Below are positions 36,911 through 47,507 of a stretch of 64,000 nucleotides of DNA, piece after piece. The notes below the pieces were generated by a model that did not search any database, had not been told where the DNA came from, and was given only the letters and a program-made list of their open reading frames with translations. The position numbers were made by a program, and so were the translations under genes. Position 1 is the first letter of the stretch; every line of letters starts with the position of its first letter. Origin of the DNA: Tenodera sinensis (lineage: Eukaryota; Arthropoda; Insecta; Mantodea; Mantidae); assembly GCA_030765045.1 (NCBI GenBank), contig CM060964.1, positions 145,733,565 through 145,797,564 of the forward strand. Reading direction: 5' to 3'.

Positions 36911-37159
36911 ACATTAATTACTTGATCTGTAATGAGAGACTGATTTCACTTGTGAATTGATGAGCCTGTTGTTAATATTGGCATCCTCATCACCAACCGC
37001 TTGCTAACTTTGTGAGTTATTTTGCAACAGTCTTATTTTTGCATTTAAAGTTCATTGCCTACGAGTTGGAAGCTTTGAACGGCAGTGAATTGCGAGAGTC
37101 AATCCTCTTCTTTATTTGCAGTGCCTAAATTCTCAACGAGTGGCCAAGCATTATTGTGT

Positions 37160-37830
37160 TTTCCTGTCTCTCTGCTATAAAATGATCACATAATTCATGA
37201 TTTATCATATCCTGCAAAAGTTTTGGGTTTGACGAATGATAATGCTTTAGCATGTTTTTATAGTGTTGTAACACAGTCACACTATTTTTCTTTACTGTGC
37301 TAACACCATTGTAATTTTCGTGTGTGGTGCCATATCAATTGCTAATCCACTACGATACAGATGGGGAGGATCAACATTACCATCTTTCTCCCTTGGTTGT
37401 TTTGTCCATATTTTGTACACATCAGTCAGGTATCCTTTTATAAACTTTGTTCTTGGTTTTCTTGGAGGTGGTGACTGATAAGATGAACTGCTGCTTCCCT
37501 GGAAATCTGCCACTGGTGACATTGTTTCCTCACTCATTGCCATGGCACTATTAATTTCTTCATCTGAGGCCTCTTCATCTGCTAAAAGTTATTGCATCCT
37601 CTTCTGTCAACTGTTTCTTTATTCCTTCACAAATAACACGCTCTTCTGACATAGGTACATTTGTGGATAAAAAAATGAGTCCTGTCTGGAACGCCAAATT
37701 CGTCTAAGTCCAACTCGGCACAGCGCCTTGTTTACACCATGATACAGTTTGTAGTGGCAGCAACAAGTTGTAACAAGTTCCAAATCTTAATATTACTAAC
37801 CCATATGATCAATAATCATAACCAACTACA
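37160..37830 (-). other. Open frame of unknown nature (37292-37590)
   Basis: On the - strand about 100 codons are open. An acidic stretch (ADEEASDEEINSAMAMSEE) is followed by Ser/Pro-rich and basic sequence (SSSSSYQSPPPRKPRTKF) and GYLTDVYKIWTKQ. It has biased composition and no domain I recognise. It lies between a Penelope fragment and a mariner element and could be the N-terminal part of an unknown transposon protein. No start context or splice sites support a host gene. Confidence 0.25.
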
Positions 37831-37832
37831 TA

Positions 37833-39148
37833 CGAGGGCTGTTCAATAAAGAATGATCACAATTTTTTTTTGAAAACGTACCTTTACTCATCCTCATAAT
37901 TTTGATGGTCCTTCTCAAAATAGTCTCTCATGAATGCGATGCGCTTGTCCCAGCGTTTCTGCCAGTCCAGACATACTGGAAACCACTTTTTGAGAGATCC
38001 TTCAAAATCGCCTCTGCAGCCTTCACCACTGCTTCTGATGATGGATAATGCCTCCCACGAAGGCATTTCTTCAAGTTAGGGAATAGAAAAAAGTCACATG
38101 GGGCTAAATCTGGATGATAGGGAGGGTGAGGGATGCACTTCATGTTGATTTTTGCAAGATATTCAGCAACAACATTGGTAATATGCGGCCGTGCATTATC
38201 GTGGTACAGCATCCTGCCTGCTTCATGGAAATGTGGTCTTTTGCGCCTGATATGGACTTGCAGTGTTTTCAGGACATCCCTGTAGTATTGTCCAATTATT
38301 TATGTGTGTGCAGGTACAACATACTGATAAACCATTCCATGAATATCAAAGAATGAGATGACCATAACTTTCCCAGCAGAAGCAACCACTTCTGCTTTTT
38401 TGGGGGTTGGTGATGGAGATTTCCATACTGAGCTTTGCTGTTTGCTCTCAGGATCAAAATGATGTAGCCAAGTTTCATCAGCAGTGATCACGTTTGAAAG
38501 AAACTCCGGATCTTCCTCTAACATCAACTTTAACTGCATGCAGACCTGCATGCGAATGTCCTTTTGTTCGGGAATCAACAGTCTTGGAACCCATTGCGCA
38601 CAAACACGTCTCATGTGTAATGTTTCTGTCATCAACGTGTGGGTGGCACCCAATGAAATGTTCAGGATTTCAGAAAGTGATCTTAAGGTAATTCATTGAT
38701 CCTCTCTCACAATGGCAGCAGCAGTGTTAATGTTTTCTTCTGTAAGAGCAGTAACTGGGGCACCGGGTCCACCTTCCTTTGAAATTGATTGTCTCCCCTC
38801 TTTAAACATTTTAAACCACCTTCGAGCTGTGCTGTGGGGAAGAACAGACTCTCCATAGGCCTGCTGTAATATTGTATAGGCCTCAACTGAAGATTTATTG
38901 AGACAAAAGCAGAATTTCAAAGCTGCATATTGTTCCTCGCGTGTTACCTCCATTGCAGCGGAAGGCGATACTGTACATGTCTGAACTTGCCTGGTTCTCA
39001 CAGGTGGGAACCAGGAGTACCAACAATGAAACTACTAAGGTGTGTTTGTTTCACATTAAGCTAACAGAATATATAATAAGATTGAATTTTATTGCGAAAA
39101 ATTATGACCGTAAAAAAATTATGATCTTTCTTTATTGAACAGCCCTTG
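37833..39148 (-). mobile_element. mariner element with TA target duplication
   Basis: The element is 1316 bp. Terminal inverted repeats are cgagggctgttcaataaaga at the left and its near-perfect complement ending in tctttattgaacagcccttg at the right. They are flanked by TA at 37831-37832 and 39149-39150. The repeats agree at about 24 of the first 28 positions. It lies in a presumed Gdh intron, in the opposite orientation to Gdh. Confidence 0.9.
37928..38953 (-). pseudogene. mariner transposase with two nonsense codons, otherwise in one frame
   Basis: The frame starts MEVTREEQYAALKF at 38953 and ends at 37928, giving about 341 codons, the usual mariner length. Visible parts: N-terminal helix-turn-helix (HSTARRWFKMFKEG), the WVPRLL linker (normally WVPHEL), first Asp in TADETWLHHF, second in LYHDNARPHI and third in HPDLAPCDFFLF. 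The last two are separated by 34 residues, so the triad is D,D34D. All pieces lie in one frame. Only two stops break it: after IVREDQ (38693-38695) and after VPAHT (38300-38302). This makes it the best preserved DNA transposon of the window outside its own nest, but not functional as it stands. Confidence 0.9.
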
Positions 39149-39239
39149 TAGCTTTAATAGCATCTTTAGCTACAAACTATCAATATTAACTACAAATGTT
39201 AATGACACAAAACAGGATACAGTTTGGATTGTATGACAT

Positions 39240-39355
39240 TACTAAACCTGCCACCTTCCACGTGTGTTCACTGTAGCGCTATGGCAAAATGTATGCTACT
39301 CCCGTGATGAGGGTCACAGGTTCACTTCTTGCATAGAGCAAATTTTTTTTGCTTC
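39240..39355 (+). repeat. Possible tRNA-like SINE remnant
   Basis: The segment tagcgctatggcaaaatg followed about 45 bp later by acaggttcacttctt has the spacing of pol III A and B boxes, and a T run (39344-39351) follows. Both boxes are imperfect. Chance is possible. Confidence 0.25.
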
Positions 39356-39559
39356 TCTTAAGGATGTTGAAACAATGCATTGTGGCTAGTTATTTTAAAT
39401 ATACTTATTTCATACACAACATTCGGTGAAGTTAATACTACTATAGTTATTATGATGCTTCATTTATGGTTTATTTTACCAAACAGCAATGTGCTGCACA
39501 CTAAAGCACATGGTGCACAGAATGGTATGTATATGCATCAGGCAGGCAGAGTTCTCTCT

Positions 39560-40620
39560 CAGTGAGTCATACCACACTTGACAATGGCAGAACATTCACA
39601 CAAAACATGGCACAAGGAAGTCGCTCTTTGCAGTAGTCAAGTACAAGGTTTTTCTGCTTGTGAAGCTACAGCTCATATTGGAGTTCCTGCATCTAAAGTG
39701 CAGAGATGGGTGAGATTATTCAGGAAGGGGGTTGAACACAGTCGTCCTGGTTCAGGAAGAAGAGCGCATCAACTGCAGAAATGGATGCAGCTTTAATTGT
39801 AGAAGCACAGAGGAACCTTTCCCAAACTTCTTCTGAAATGAAGGAAAATTCAGATTTCCTTGTATCAGCTTGAACAGCTCTGCAACCTGTAAATGACAGA
39901 GGACTTCGACAATCTGATCACAGATTGTTTCGCCTTGTGCTTGCAGAGGAAAATGCCAACTGCAACTGGAATAACGTGCTATTCTCAGACAAGGTGACAT
40001 TTTGCTCCACACATAAGGGAAAGGTGATTGTCTATCATCCAAAGGGAGCCTGATACAATGCAAAGTATGTCGGTTCACAATTTCATCATGGTCGCTTATC
40101 TGTATCATGTTGGGGTTGGATATCAAGGGACGGACTAGGTGTGCTGTGGCAGCTTGACAATATACACAGCACACAGTAATACTTGAATATTTTGGTTCTC
40201 TCTGTGAGAATGGGATATCCTGATGGAATTATTGAATTTGTACATATTTTTTCTTTTTTTTTTAAATTAACATCCTCCAACATTATGTCATATTGGACGG
40301 TTTGAATTTGTACAGGATAATCATCCTGTCCACACATCTCAAAAGGTTTCAAATTGGCTCTCAGGGAGGATATCAGAGTGGTACACTGGCCTCCCTGTTC
40401 ACTGGATTTGAACCTATTGAGAATGTGTGGGCTGAGACAAAAAGAGAGCTGTGCTCCAATTTCCCTGTAGCTGGATGGAATAATATGGCTTCTGGACACA
40501 TTTAAGAAGCCTGGGGCATTGCAGCTTCTTGTCCACATTACTGCAGGCATTTAATTTTGTCTATACCCTGAAGGTTGAGGGCAGTTATATGTGCTGAAGG
40601 TTCAGACAGCCAATATTATG
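39560..40620 (+). pseudogene. Tc1-like transposon, copy 2, with a small internal insertion
   Basis: The N-terminal frame (39578-39796) reads SSQVQGFSACEATAHIGVPA and SKVQRWVRLFRKGVEHSRPG, a clear Tc1-type paired helix-turn-helix, then EAQRNLSQTSSEMK. The catalytic domain follows: NVLFSDKVTF (first Asp kept), YHPKGA, SVSCWGWISRDGLGVL, VRMGYPDGIIEFV, then QDNHPVHTSQKVSNWLS (second Asp) and ENVWAETKRE near 40430. A T-rich segment of about 60 bp (40240-40300) lies between a FVHI-like and a FEFVQDN sequence and duplicates part of the 'tttgtaca' context, suggesting a small insertion or slippage. Several frameshifts are present. It is the better preserved of the two Tc1 copies. Confidence 0.75.
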
Positions 40621-40708
40621 TTTTGTTTTGTTTTAGATGATAGTTTATTTGCATATCTTTTTATTTATTTAATACAAGTGTTAGTAGAATAATTGTATTT
40701 GTGTGCAT

Positions 40709-41609
40709 CAGGGTTGCCAACTTTTAAAAGTAAAATTATCGTACCAGCCACTTAAATTTATAGACTTGGATTCAAAATTATCGTACATCTTAAACCAAAT
40801 GCTACAACAATAAAAATATCAGTATACTACTTATGAAAATATAAGAGTAATGATGTTTATTATATTCACTTACAAGATTGAGGACCTCAATAAATATTAA
40901 AACTTTAACACTTATGTTTCTCGCATTATTCATCTGGAAGTTCATCATCTTCCTTAACTGTTGCACCATTATACAAATTTGTTGTTGAGATAAACTTTAA
41001 CATCATCTCAGTGGCTTGCAGATTTTCAAACTCAGCGCATTCTTTCATAAGCTGAGAAGATCAAACAAGTCCATTTAGTGTATCTAGCGCCAATCTGTTT
41101 CTAATTTAGATTTCTATTAAACCTAGTTTTGAAAAAAGTCTTTCACAAGAAGTGTTTCTCTGGGACAATGAAATCATTGATAATGCAAACTCCGCCAGTT
41201 CTTTGAAATCAGTATTTCCACCAAGGTGACACATGTGTTTAACAGCACTCCAGAAACTACCATGTTCAGGCATGTTCTTTAGTTCACACGGAATACCAGT
41301 TATTCCGAGGTTTCTCCATTGATCATCAATTTTCTGAACAGTGCCTTCTTCATTGAGATTATCAGACCTGGGCACACTGGCATTAAGAGGATAAAGGGTA
41401 GCAGTCTTAGTAGGTTTGGAAACAATTGCTATGGGGTGAAGACATGGAGATAGACAATGAGGACAAAGGTGGTGTCGCTATTTGTAATTAGTTTCATTTT
41501 GCTGGTGTGACAAACCAGTGCAAATGATATTTCGCTGGTATCGAAATTATCTTATGGGTTGGCAACCATTGTACAAACATCAAAATTATTGTATGAGTTG
41601 GCAACCCTG
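40709..41609 (-). mobile_element. Internally deleted hAT transposon with perfect 8-bp target duplication
   Basis: The termini are CAGGGTTGCCAAC at 40709-40721 and its exact complement at 41597-41609. Both sides carry gtgtgcat (40701-40708 and 41610-41617), an exact 8-bp duplication as expected for hAT elements. The 901-bp body has subterminal copies of attatcgtac-like words near both ends. It is a deletion derivative that keeps only the C-terminal coding part. A relative of it lies inverted at 52204-53413. Confidence 0.93.
41030..41375 (-). pseudogene. hAT transposase C-terminal dimerisation region (hATC) fragment
   Basis: Starting upstream of MPEHGSFWSAVKHM the frame continues to FKELAEFALSMISLSQRN, TSCERLFSKLGLIEI, one stop, then IRNRLALDTLNGLV. 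The L-S---N---ER-FS--G-I---RNRL---TLN-L- pattern is the canonical hATC block. The catalytic Asp/Glu regions are absent, so the element could be mobilised only in trans. Confidence 0.75.
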
Positions 41610-41704
41610 GTGTGCATAGATAAATCCATAACTTCAAAGTTATAATGTTATATTAATGCAATATTATGTACCACATATCCAGTCATAAAAGTAACAAATA
41701 AAAA

Positions 41705-41830
41705 AAATAAAAAAAAAAAAAAAAAAAAGACAAGCGATGCAGGATTTGAACCTAGGAATTTATGAGTGGGAACAATGCCTTCTTAACCTCACAGCCACTG
41801 TAATGTTGTTCTGTGTTTTTCAGTACTCGT
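41705..41830 (-). mobile_element. Short tRNA-like SINE with A/T-rich tail
   Basis: Read on the - strand, an A-box-like ggctgtgaggttaagaaggc is followed by a B-box-like taggttcaaatcct (complement of 41743-41756) and then a long homopolymer tail (A run on the + strand, 41710-41728). The boxes are spaced as in a tRNA, but the head is imperfect. It looks like a SINE head plus tail, not a tRNA gene. Confidence 0.5.
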
Positions 41831-43513
41831 AGATTAACCATTGCACTATTGTAGACCGTTATACAGTTCTTTCATGTGCATTGTGAACACAGCTTTACAA
41901 TGATATATGAAGCTCTACGATCGACGCATAGAATCTGGAAATGGCTCATTTTCTCTTTGTCCATGGATGTACATCTTCTGAAGTACCAAAGTGCTCCAGC
42001 AGTTTCACAATGACTATCTGTCTCTCATTGTCCAGGGTGAAAAAATTACTGACTCTGTAAACATACTCCCACACCACAAAGATAATCTGATCTAGTGCAA
42101 CAGAACACACAAGCCCATCTGACTTATTGTGACTACTGTATTGCTTGCAGCTTGAGACATAAATGGTGGGCTTTAGTAGATGAGTGACCTATAATTACCC
42201 CACTTATTCCTCCCTTTCCTGTCAATACAGTAGCAGCATAGCAGCTAAAACTTTATAAAGATGTTTTCTCTCAAGTCAGTAACAAAACTAGTTGTGTTCT
42301 ATTATCTGTGACAACTACTGTGACCCTCCCTTGTTAGAAACATAGTGGGTGCCTATTAGCAAACTGAAGGGAAAACAGAAGACTTTAAAAATTTTGGTAG
42401 AAGGAAAAAGACGCGTACATGCATATTGAACAGTGAAATGAAGAGTCTGGTGAATATTATTTAGGTATTGTAGGTAACATGAGTATCATCCAAATAAAAT
42501 TGCGTCAGTGACAAAAATTGTTTAAAGTATTTTTATTCATAACAAAAAAAAAAGTGTGTGTCACAGAAAAGCCCTTTCAAGAAAATCCCTGTTATTAAGA
42601 AGGAACCTTTTTAAACTATTTATTAAAAAAGAAAAGGAAGAAAGAGGGGTATGTTTGCTATACAAGAAGTATTATTCTTGGCTTTAAAATGGTTAAGATC
42701 TGGAGAAATCTATTAAACCAATGCTTTTTTTTTTTTATGTTTTGTTTGCAACCTAGAGAGAGTATGTATGATATCACTTTAGTTGTGAAACTTGGATTAG
42801 GAAGTAGACTTACACCATAGATCACTAATGGCCCTGGCATTTTAAGAACATGCAATTGTGACAGACCACTGGAAGCAGAGAAGTGGGAGAGCTACATTGC
42901 CACATTATGTTACAGACCTATCGGCTGTTAACACCTTACCAAATTTCAAACCACCTCAAAATCTTCAGCAGTTAATAAGACTGTAATGGTTGGAGTGTAA
43001 CAGGGACCAAAACTTAAAATGCATCCTGTTCACCACATAAAGCCAAATTTGTGCTAATACTGTTCCTCATTTTGCATTTAAAATAAGGAGCATAAGTTTA
43101 TAATGCATTTGATGTGTGCTATTCTTAGGTTATCCAGCATGCATCTGGATATGCAGCTTACAAAATATTTAGAAAATAATCAACTTTTATGCTGCAAAAG
43201 GAATTGAAGTAGCTCAAATTAGTTTCTAGTTAAAGTAAATAGTAATCAGAGGCGGCTGTCAGTGTTTTTCTTTTCTCTCAGTAAAGTAATTTAAATCAGA
43301 AAGCAGCATACTGCTACAGGACAAGCTGCTCTCCTAAAAGAAGACTAATTTTAAAACATTTCTTTTTCCCATTCTTCAATAAGTCTATTTCTGTGTGATA
43401 CCACTGCTGCCTACTTGCCCAGGTCACTTGTTTCTTTTCATTGTTAACTGTTCCACTTCAGTGATGGTGAACCTTTTATTGCTTTTCTCCATTTAAACTT
43501 TAACTTTAGCCCA
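41831..43513. other. No recognised feature
   Basis: AT-rich presumed intronic DNA. The frame 42658-42855 on the - strand has no motif. A homopolymer T run lies at 42726-42736. Confidence 0.4.
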
Positions 43514-43515
43514 TA

Positions 43516-45078
43516 TGGGGTGTGATCAAAGTTTCCTGATTGGCTTCATAACAATGTTGCCATTGAACTGTCTTTAACTCTTACTCATCCTTTACATGCA
43601 GCACTCTCTACTGATAAAAATGGAGAGTTCACATGACTTTCTGTGACCTAACAGTGCAGAGATAGAACCTCTGAAGTGAATGAGTGTTTTACACCTCCTG
43701 CAATTTCTCTGTCTATTGAAAATGCTAGACTATGAAGAACAAAGAACAAACTTCAAACTAGGTAAAACTGCAACTATGAAATGTTAACAGCTTATAGCAA
43801 AGAAGTAATGGGCAAAACTAAAGCATTTCAGTGGTTTTCAAACCTTAAAAGTGGTGTGACATCAGTTACGGATTCAAATCATTTGGGGTGAGCCTTTTCC
43901 AGCAAACCTGACAAAACTATCAGTCAGGTGAGGGAAATAGTATTAAATGATAGGCATATTACAATGAGAGAAATTTCTGATTCATTAGAACTCTCCGTTG
44001 GAAGTATTCAAAGCATTTTAAAAGATGACTTGAACATGAGAAGAATTGTCACAAAATTTGTGCCCTACCTCCTTTCAAATGACTAAAAGCAAAGCCGTGT
44101 GAATGCCTGCGCAGATCATAAAGAACAGCTTCAAAGTGACCCACAATTTATGAAGAAAATTATTACTGGTGATGAAACATGGGTATATGGGAACAATCCA
44201 GATACATAGCTAGTCTTTACAGTGGAAAAGTCCTGCATCCCCTTGGCCCAAAAAGACCAAGTTCGCTTCACTGTTAAATATTGTTTGTTTTCTTTTGAAC
44301 ATTAAAGGAATTGTGCATAAGAAGTTTGTACCACTAAGTCAAACAGTGAATCAAGTGTTGTACAAACAAGTTTTGCAAAGCTAAAGGTAGTATTAATATT
44401 TGCAAAGATTTTTAAAAATACTAACTCTCCCTTCACAATATCTCAGTTGATAGACTATACAATGCACAAATACATCACAGTCATGAAAAAAGAACCAGAA
44501 ACAATCTGAAGCCACTCATGCACAGATTAACATTATATGAAAAATGTGCATTACTTGCTGGGATAAAAGTCTATAATAAACTATCCAGTGTTATTAGATC
44601 AATAAAAAACCTGAAATATTTTAACAAAACAATAAAATACTTACTAATTGACAAGGCCTACTACTCAATGGCTGAATATATGAATGGTCTAGCAATATTA
44701 TATTTTGAGAATGTATTGTATATATGAAACTTTATATCTATGTTCTGATGCTTAACAAACTTTAGTACTTGAAATTTTATTATTATAGGGCATTTGCCCA
44801 GTTTTCTTGTAAATGTATGTGACAATAAATCAAATAAAAAATGCAGCTCTGAGGACACAATTTTTAGGACATTTACATTATCCATCATGAATCTCAAGGT
44901 CCTGAACATGTTTAAAGAACATGACTTCCAGAGGTGCTTTCAACAGTGTCAAAAGTGCTGGGACAAGTATATTAACTCCCAGAGAGACTGCTTCGAGGGT
45001 GCCTGTGCAGAATAGACAAATTAAGGTGTTGTGTTGTTGTTTATGGCCTCATTCTGGAAACTTTTTGATCACACTTCA
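43516..45078 (+). mobile_element. Decayed mariner element split by an RT fragment
   Basis: The left end tggggtgtgatcaaagtttc and the complement of the right end (tgaagtgtgatcaaaaagtt) agree except for two substitutions and a 2-bp indel. A TA lies on the left; the right copy of the target has drifted. Coding traces by frame: FQWFSNFKSG, KTISQVREIVLNDRHITMRE, ISDSLELSVGSIQSILKDDL, KIITGDETWVYG (first Asp), KGIVHKKFVPLSQTVN (to about 44360). The C-terminal end EHDFQRCFQQCQKCWDKYIN and DCFEGACAE then appears only at 44905-45014. The sequence in between belongs to another element. The second and third catalytic Asp are missing. Confidence 0.75.
44395..44860 (+). pseudogene. LINE ORF2 C-terminal fragment inserted in the mariner
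   Basis: Translation gives HSHEKRTRNNLKPL (44470-44515) and LAGIKVYNKLSSVIRSIKNL, then KYFNKTIKYLLIDKAYYSMA and EYMN. This is the same signature as at 32600-32955 (NTR-K, K-YNKL, IK, YLL, YS--E). It interrupts the mariner pseudogene between its QTVN...YKQVL part and its EHDFQRCF part. A 3' tail with aataaatcaaataaaaaatg ends near 44841. It belongs to the same LINE family as 32.6 kb, in the same orientation. Confidence 0.65.
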
Positions 45079-45082
45079 TGTA

Positions 45083-46369
45083 TGCTGAATAGAATTAAAA
45101 TGGCAATGGTAGGGAGGGAGTCCAATCACACAATGCTTGTAATGCTAACTCATGTGTTTTAATTAATGGTTCCAGTTTGTAGTGTTGTGATATCCCTTAA
45201 TACAGTAATTTGCCATGGTAGCCTGTCTTTTCTTTGTAATTTTTTGTAGCTTTTTTAATTATGCTTAAAAAGAGAGGTGGGAAATAAAACCGTGGGAAGT
45301 CTCAGCATAAAGAATGACACTTGGCTATGTTGTCTAAGTAAATAATGAAAACAAAGGGAATATAAATAATGCTATGGTGCTCTCTAAAAAGCGGTTACAT
45401 TTATTGCTAAGTCTCTTCGAGAATTGGGATATATTCTTCACCACTCTGTCCTCTATGTGATCTGCAAGAGGAAATGGATCGACACCACCTTCAAATATGT
45501 CCGGCCACTTCTAATGCCCCATCCATCAGTGAAAAATATTGGAGAGCAAGAGGATTAATGACTTCATTGTCAGAAATCCAGCATTAGCTAACAACAACAT
45601 AAATAATGCTATTAAGCACTGGGAAAACATGTATTATAATGTAGGCAACATGGTACCCCTCAAATTTCAGCTCTTAGGCTAAGGGAAAGAAGGGTATTAG
45701 CCCATTACTGGTTAGAGCAGCAGTGAAGGAGAGAATGTCTTAAATGCAACCCTCTAGCAACTGCCACATGTTTAAGGTTGTTAAAATGCCTTTTAGAAGC
45801 ATTTCTAATAATGACAAAACCCTTTCTTGATATATGAGAAACATTTGAGCCTTATTATATACAGGACTAGAGTTTAAATTTCATTTGGCATCAGCTGTCT
45901 GGATAGGATTTTTGTTACACTTTCTTTTATCCTTAAAACACAAATGTCAAACAACTTGCAGCATTGGAACCCAGTCTCATCTGAACATTCCATTGTTTTA
46001 TTCATCCCTTTATACCCAGAATGTCATAGGGGAACAGGAGGTGGAAGAAAGTGTTTTCCAAAATGGTATTAACAAATTCCAATGTAAGTCCCCTGAAATA
46101 AATGAAATATTCCCATGTTTCCACACCAATTTTCATGATCATGTTTTTTTTTTGTCTATTTTATATGTAGTGGGTCATCCATATACCATGTCTCCACAGC
46201 TAAGATAAACTTCTGCTTGGCAGCAGGAACAGCATTTTTGTGGGGAGGGAGTGGTCTGCAGTGGTTGCTCAGTTTTCAAAATCTTATAGCACAGTTTATG
46301 TTCAGTTTATTTGGAGCAACACATGAAGTGAAAGTAAGGGCAAATAATATGCCTTATTATTGTACTCGC
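45083..46369. other. No recognised feature
   Basis: The open frame 45885-46208 (107 residues, with IGEQEVEESVFQNGINKFQC) was inspected and shows no known family. The segment could hold the 5' part of the transposon whose coding remnant follows. Confidence 0.4.
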
Positions 46370-47205
46370 ATTTGTGTTTATGAGTTGTATGTCTGTGCAG
46401 AATCTGCTCATGGTGTTGCAAGATATTGGGATAGAATTTCCCAGGTCCCCAGTCATAGAACAATTCATTAAGTATCATGAAATGGAAAGTGTTGTTGATA
46501 AGCAAAAATGGCAATCAACATGCTCAGTGAAGGAACTCTTGATGGCAGGGTACAACATTTGGAAAAATCCCCTAAGAAATCCTCTCAGCAAACTGGAATT
46601 TCTCAAGATTCTATACAAAAGGCTACAAAGTTACTTAAGTTAAAACCCTATAAACATACAGTGTTTAAAGAACTTAAATCAGGTGATACTGTGTGTACGA
46701 TTTGATTTTGTGAATGGATTTTAAATAAAATTCTTGATGGTGAAATTGAACCTAATTTCATCATCTTTTGAGATGAAGCTTGGCTTCATTTAAATGAATA
46801 TGTAAATTCACAAAACTGCCATTACATAAGAGTTGAGATCTAATTTGCTCTTGAGGTACCTCTTCATGATGAGAAAGTAGGAGTCTGGTGCATAATTTCA
46901 AGTGTTAAAGACCCAGTTTTTCAAGCACACAATTAATAGTGATAGATATGTGAATAACAATCTGCAACCTGTTTTTGCTGAATTAACTAAAAAGGAACTT
47001 AATTTTCATGTTTCTTCAGCAGGAGTCCACAAAGGCTCATACCTGAAGTTTCATTGCAGCAATTTGATGTTAGTTATCAGCAATGATATACGGCCCTCAA
47101 GACTCTGTATTGTAACTGTCTATAACTATTTCTGGGGATCATTAAAATGTAAAGTGTATGAAACAAATCCATACACTTTAGACAAACTTAAGGATGACAC
47201 TTGAG
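46370..47205 (+). pseudogene. Diverged mariner-superfamily transposase pseudogene
   Basis: Pieces in several frames follow the order of a known insect transposase group: VIEQFIKYHEMESV; then GTLDGRVQHLEKSPKKSSQQ, TGISQDSIQKATKLLKLKPY; then FCEWILNKILDGE, IIF and DEAWLHLNEYVNSQNCHY (DEAW replaces the usual DE-W-F motif, Asp kept after a stop). Next are EVPLHDEKVGVWCIISS, FFKHTINSDRYVNNNLQPVF, and finally LKCKVYETNPYTLDKLKDD before the end at 47204. Multiple frameshifts and stops, and loss of the 'QQDGA-AH' block, mark a long-dead copy. No terminal repeats could be fixed. The end abuts a Penelope fragment. Confidence 0.65.
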
Positions 47206-47507
47206 CGGGAGGTGTGTGTTAGATGGGTGGACCGTTCTGATTGCTGATTGGTTTACGTGATTTTTCTGCATTAGTGCTTCTTTGTTATGTTTGAGTATCA
47301 GATGCCAGGTTCTGTTCAATTGTAGAGTTTCTTCCTTTCTGTTAAAATTATTGGGGTGTTTGAAAATTTCTATGGCTTCACGTTGTATTGAACAAAACCT
47401 GGCATCCGATACTCCAACATAAAAAAGAAGCACTAAAGCAGAAAAATCACGTAAACGAATCAGCAATCAGAATGGCCAGCTCATCTAACACACACCTCCC
47501 GCTCAAG
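47200..47507. mobile_element. Penelope-like element ends in head-to-head inverted arrangement
   Basis: Two 121-bp arms, 47200-47320 and 47387-47507, are about 90% identical reverse complements with a 66-bp spacer. Read on the - strand, spacer plus left arm encode QREAIEIFKHPNNFNRKEET, LQLNRTW and then LILKHNKEALMQKNHVNQ, the well known end of the Penelope GIY-YIG domain. The right arm is the same end in the opposite orientation and continues into a 3' non-coding region on the + strand. So two 5'-truncated copies meet head to head, a pattern known for Penelope insertions. Confidence 0.75.

Noticed and set aside
37831..39150. Active mariner transposase
   Set aside because: Two in-frame stop codons interrupt the coding sequence, although everything else is well preserved.
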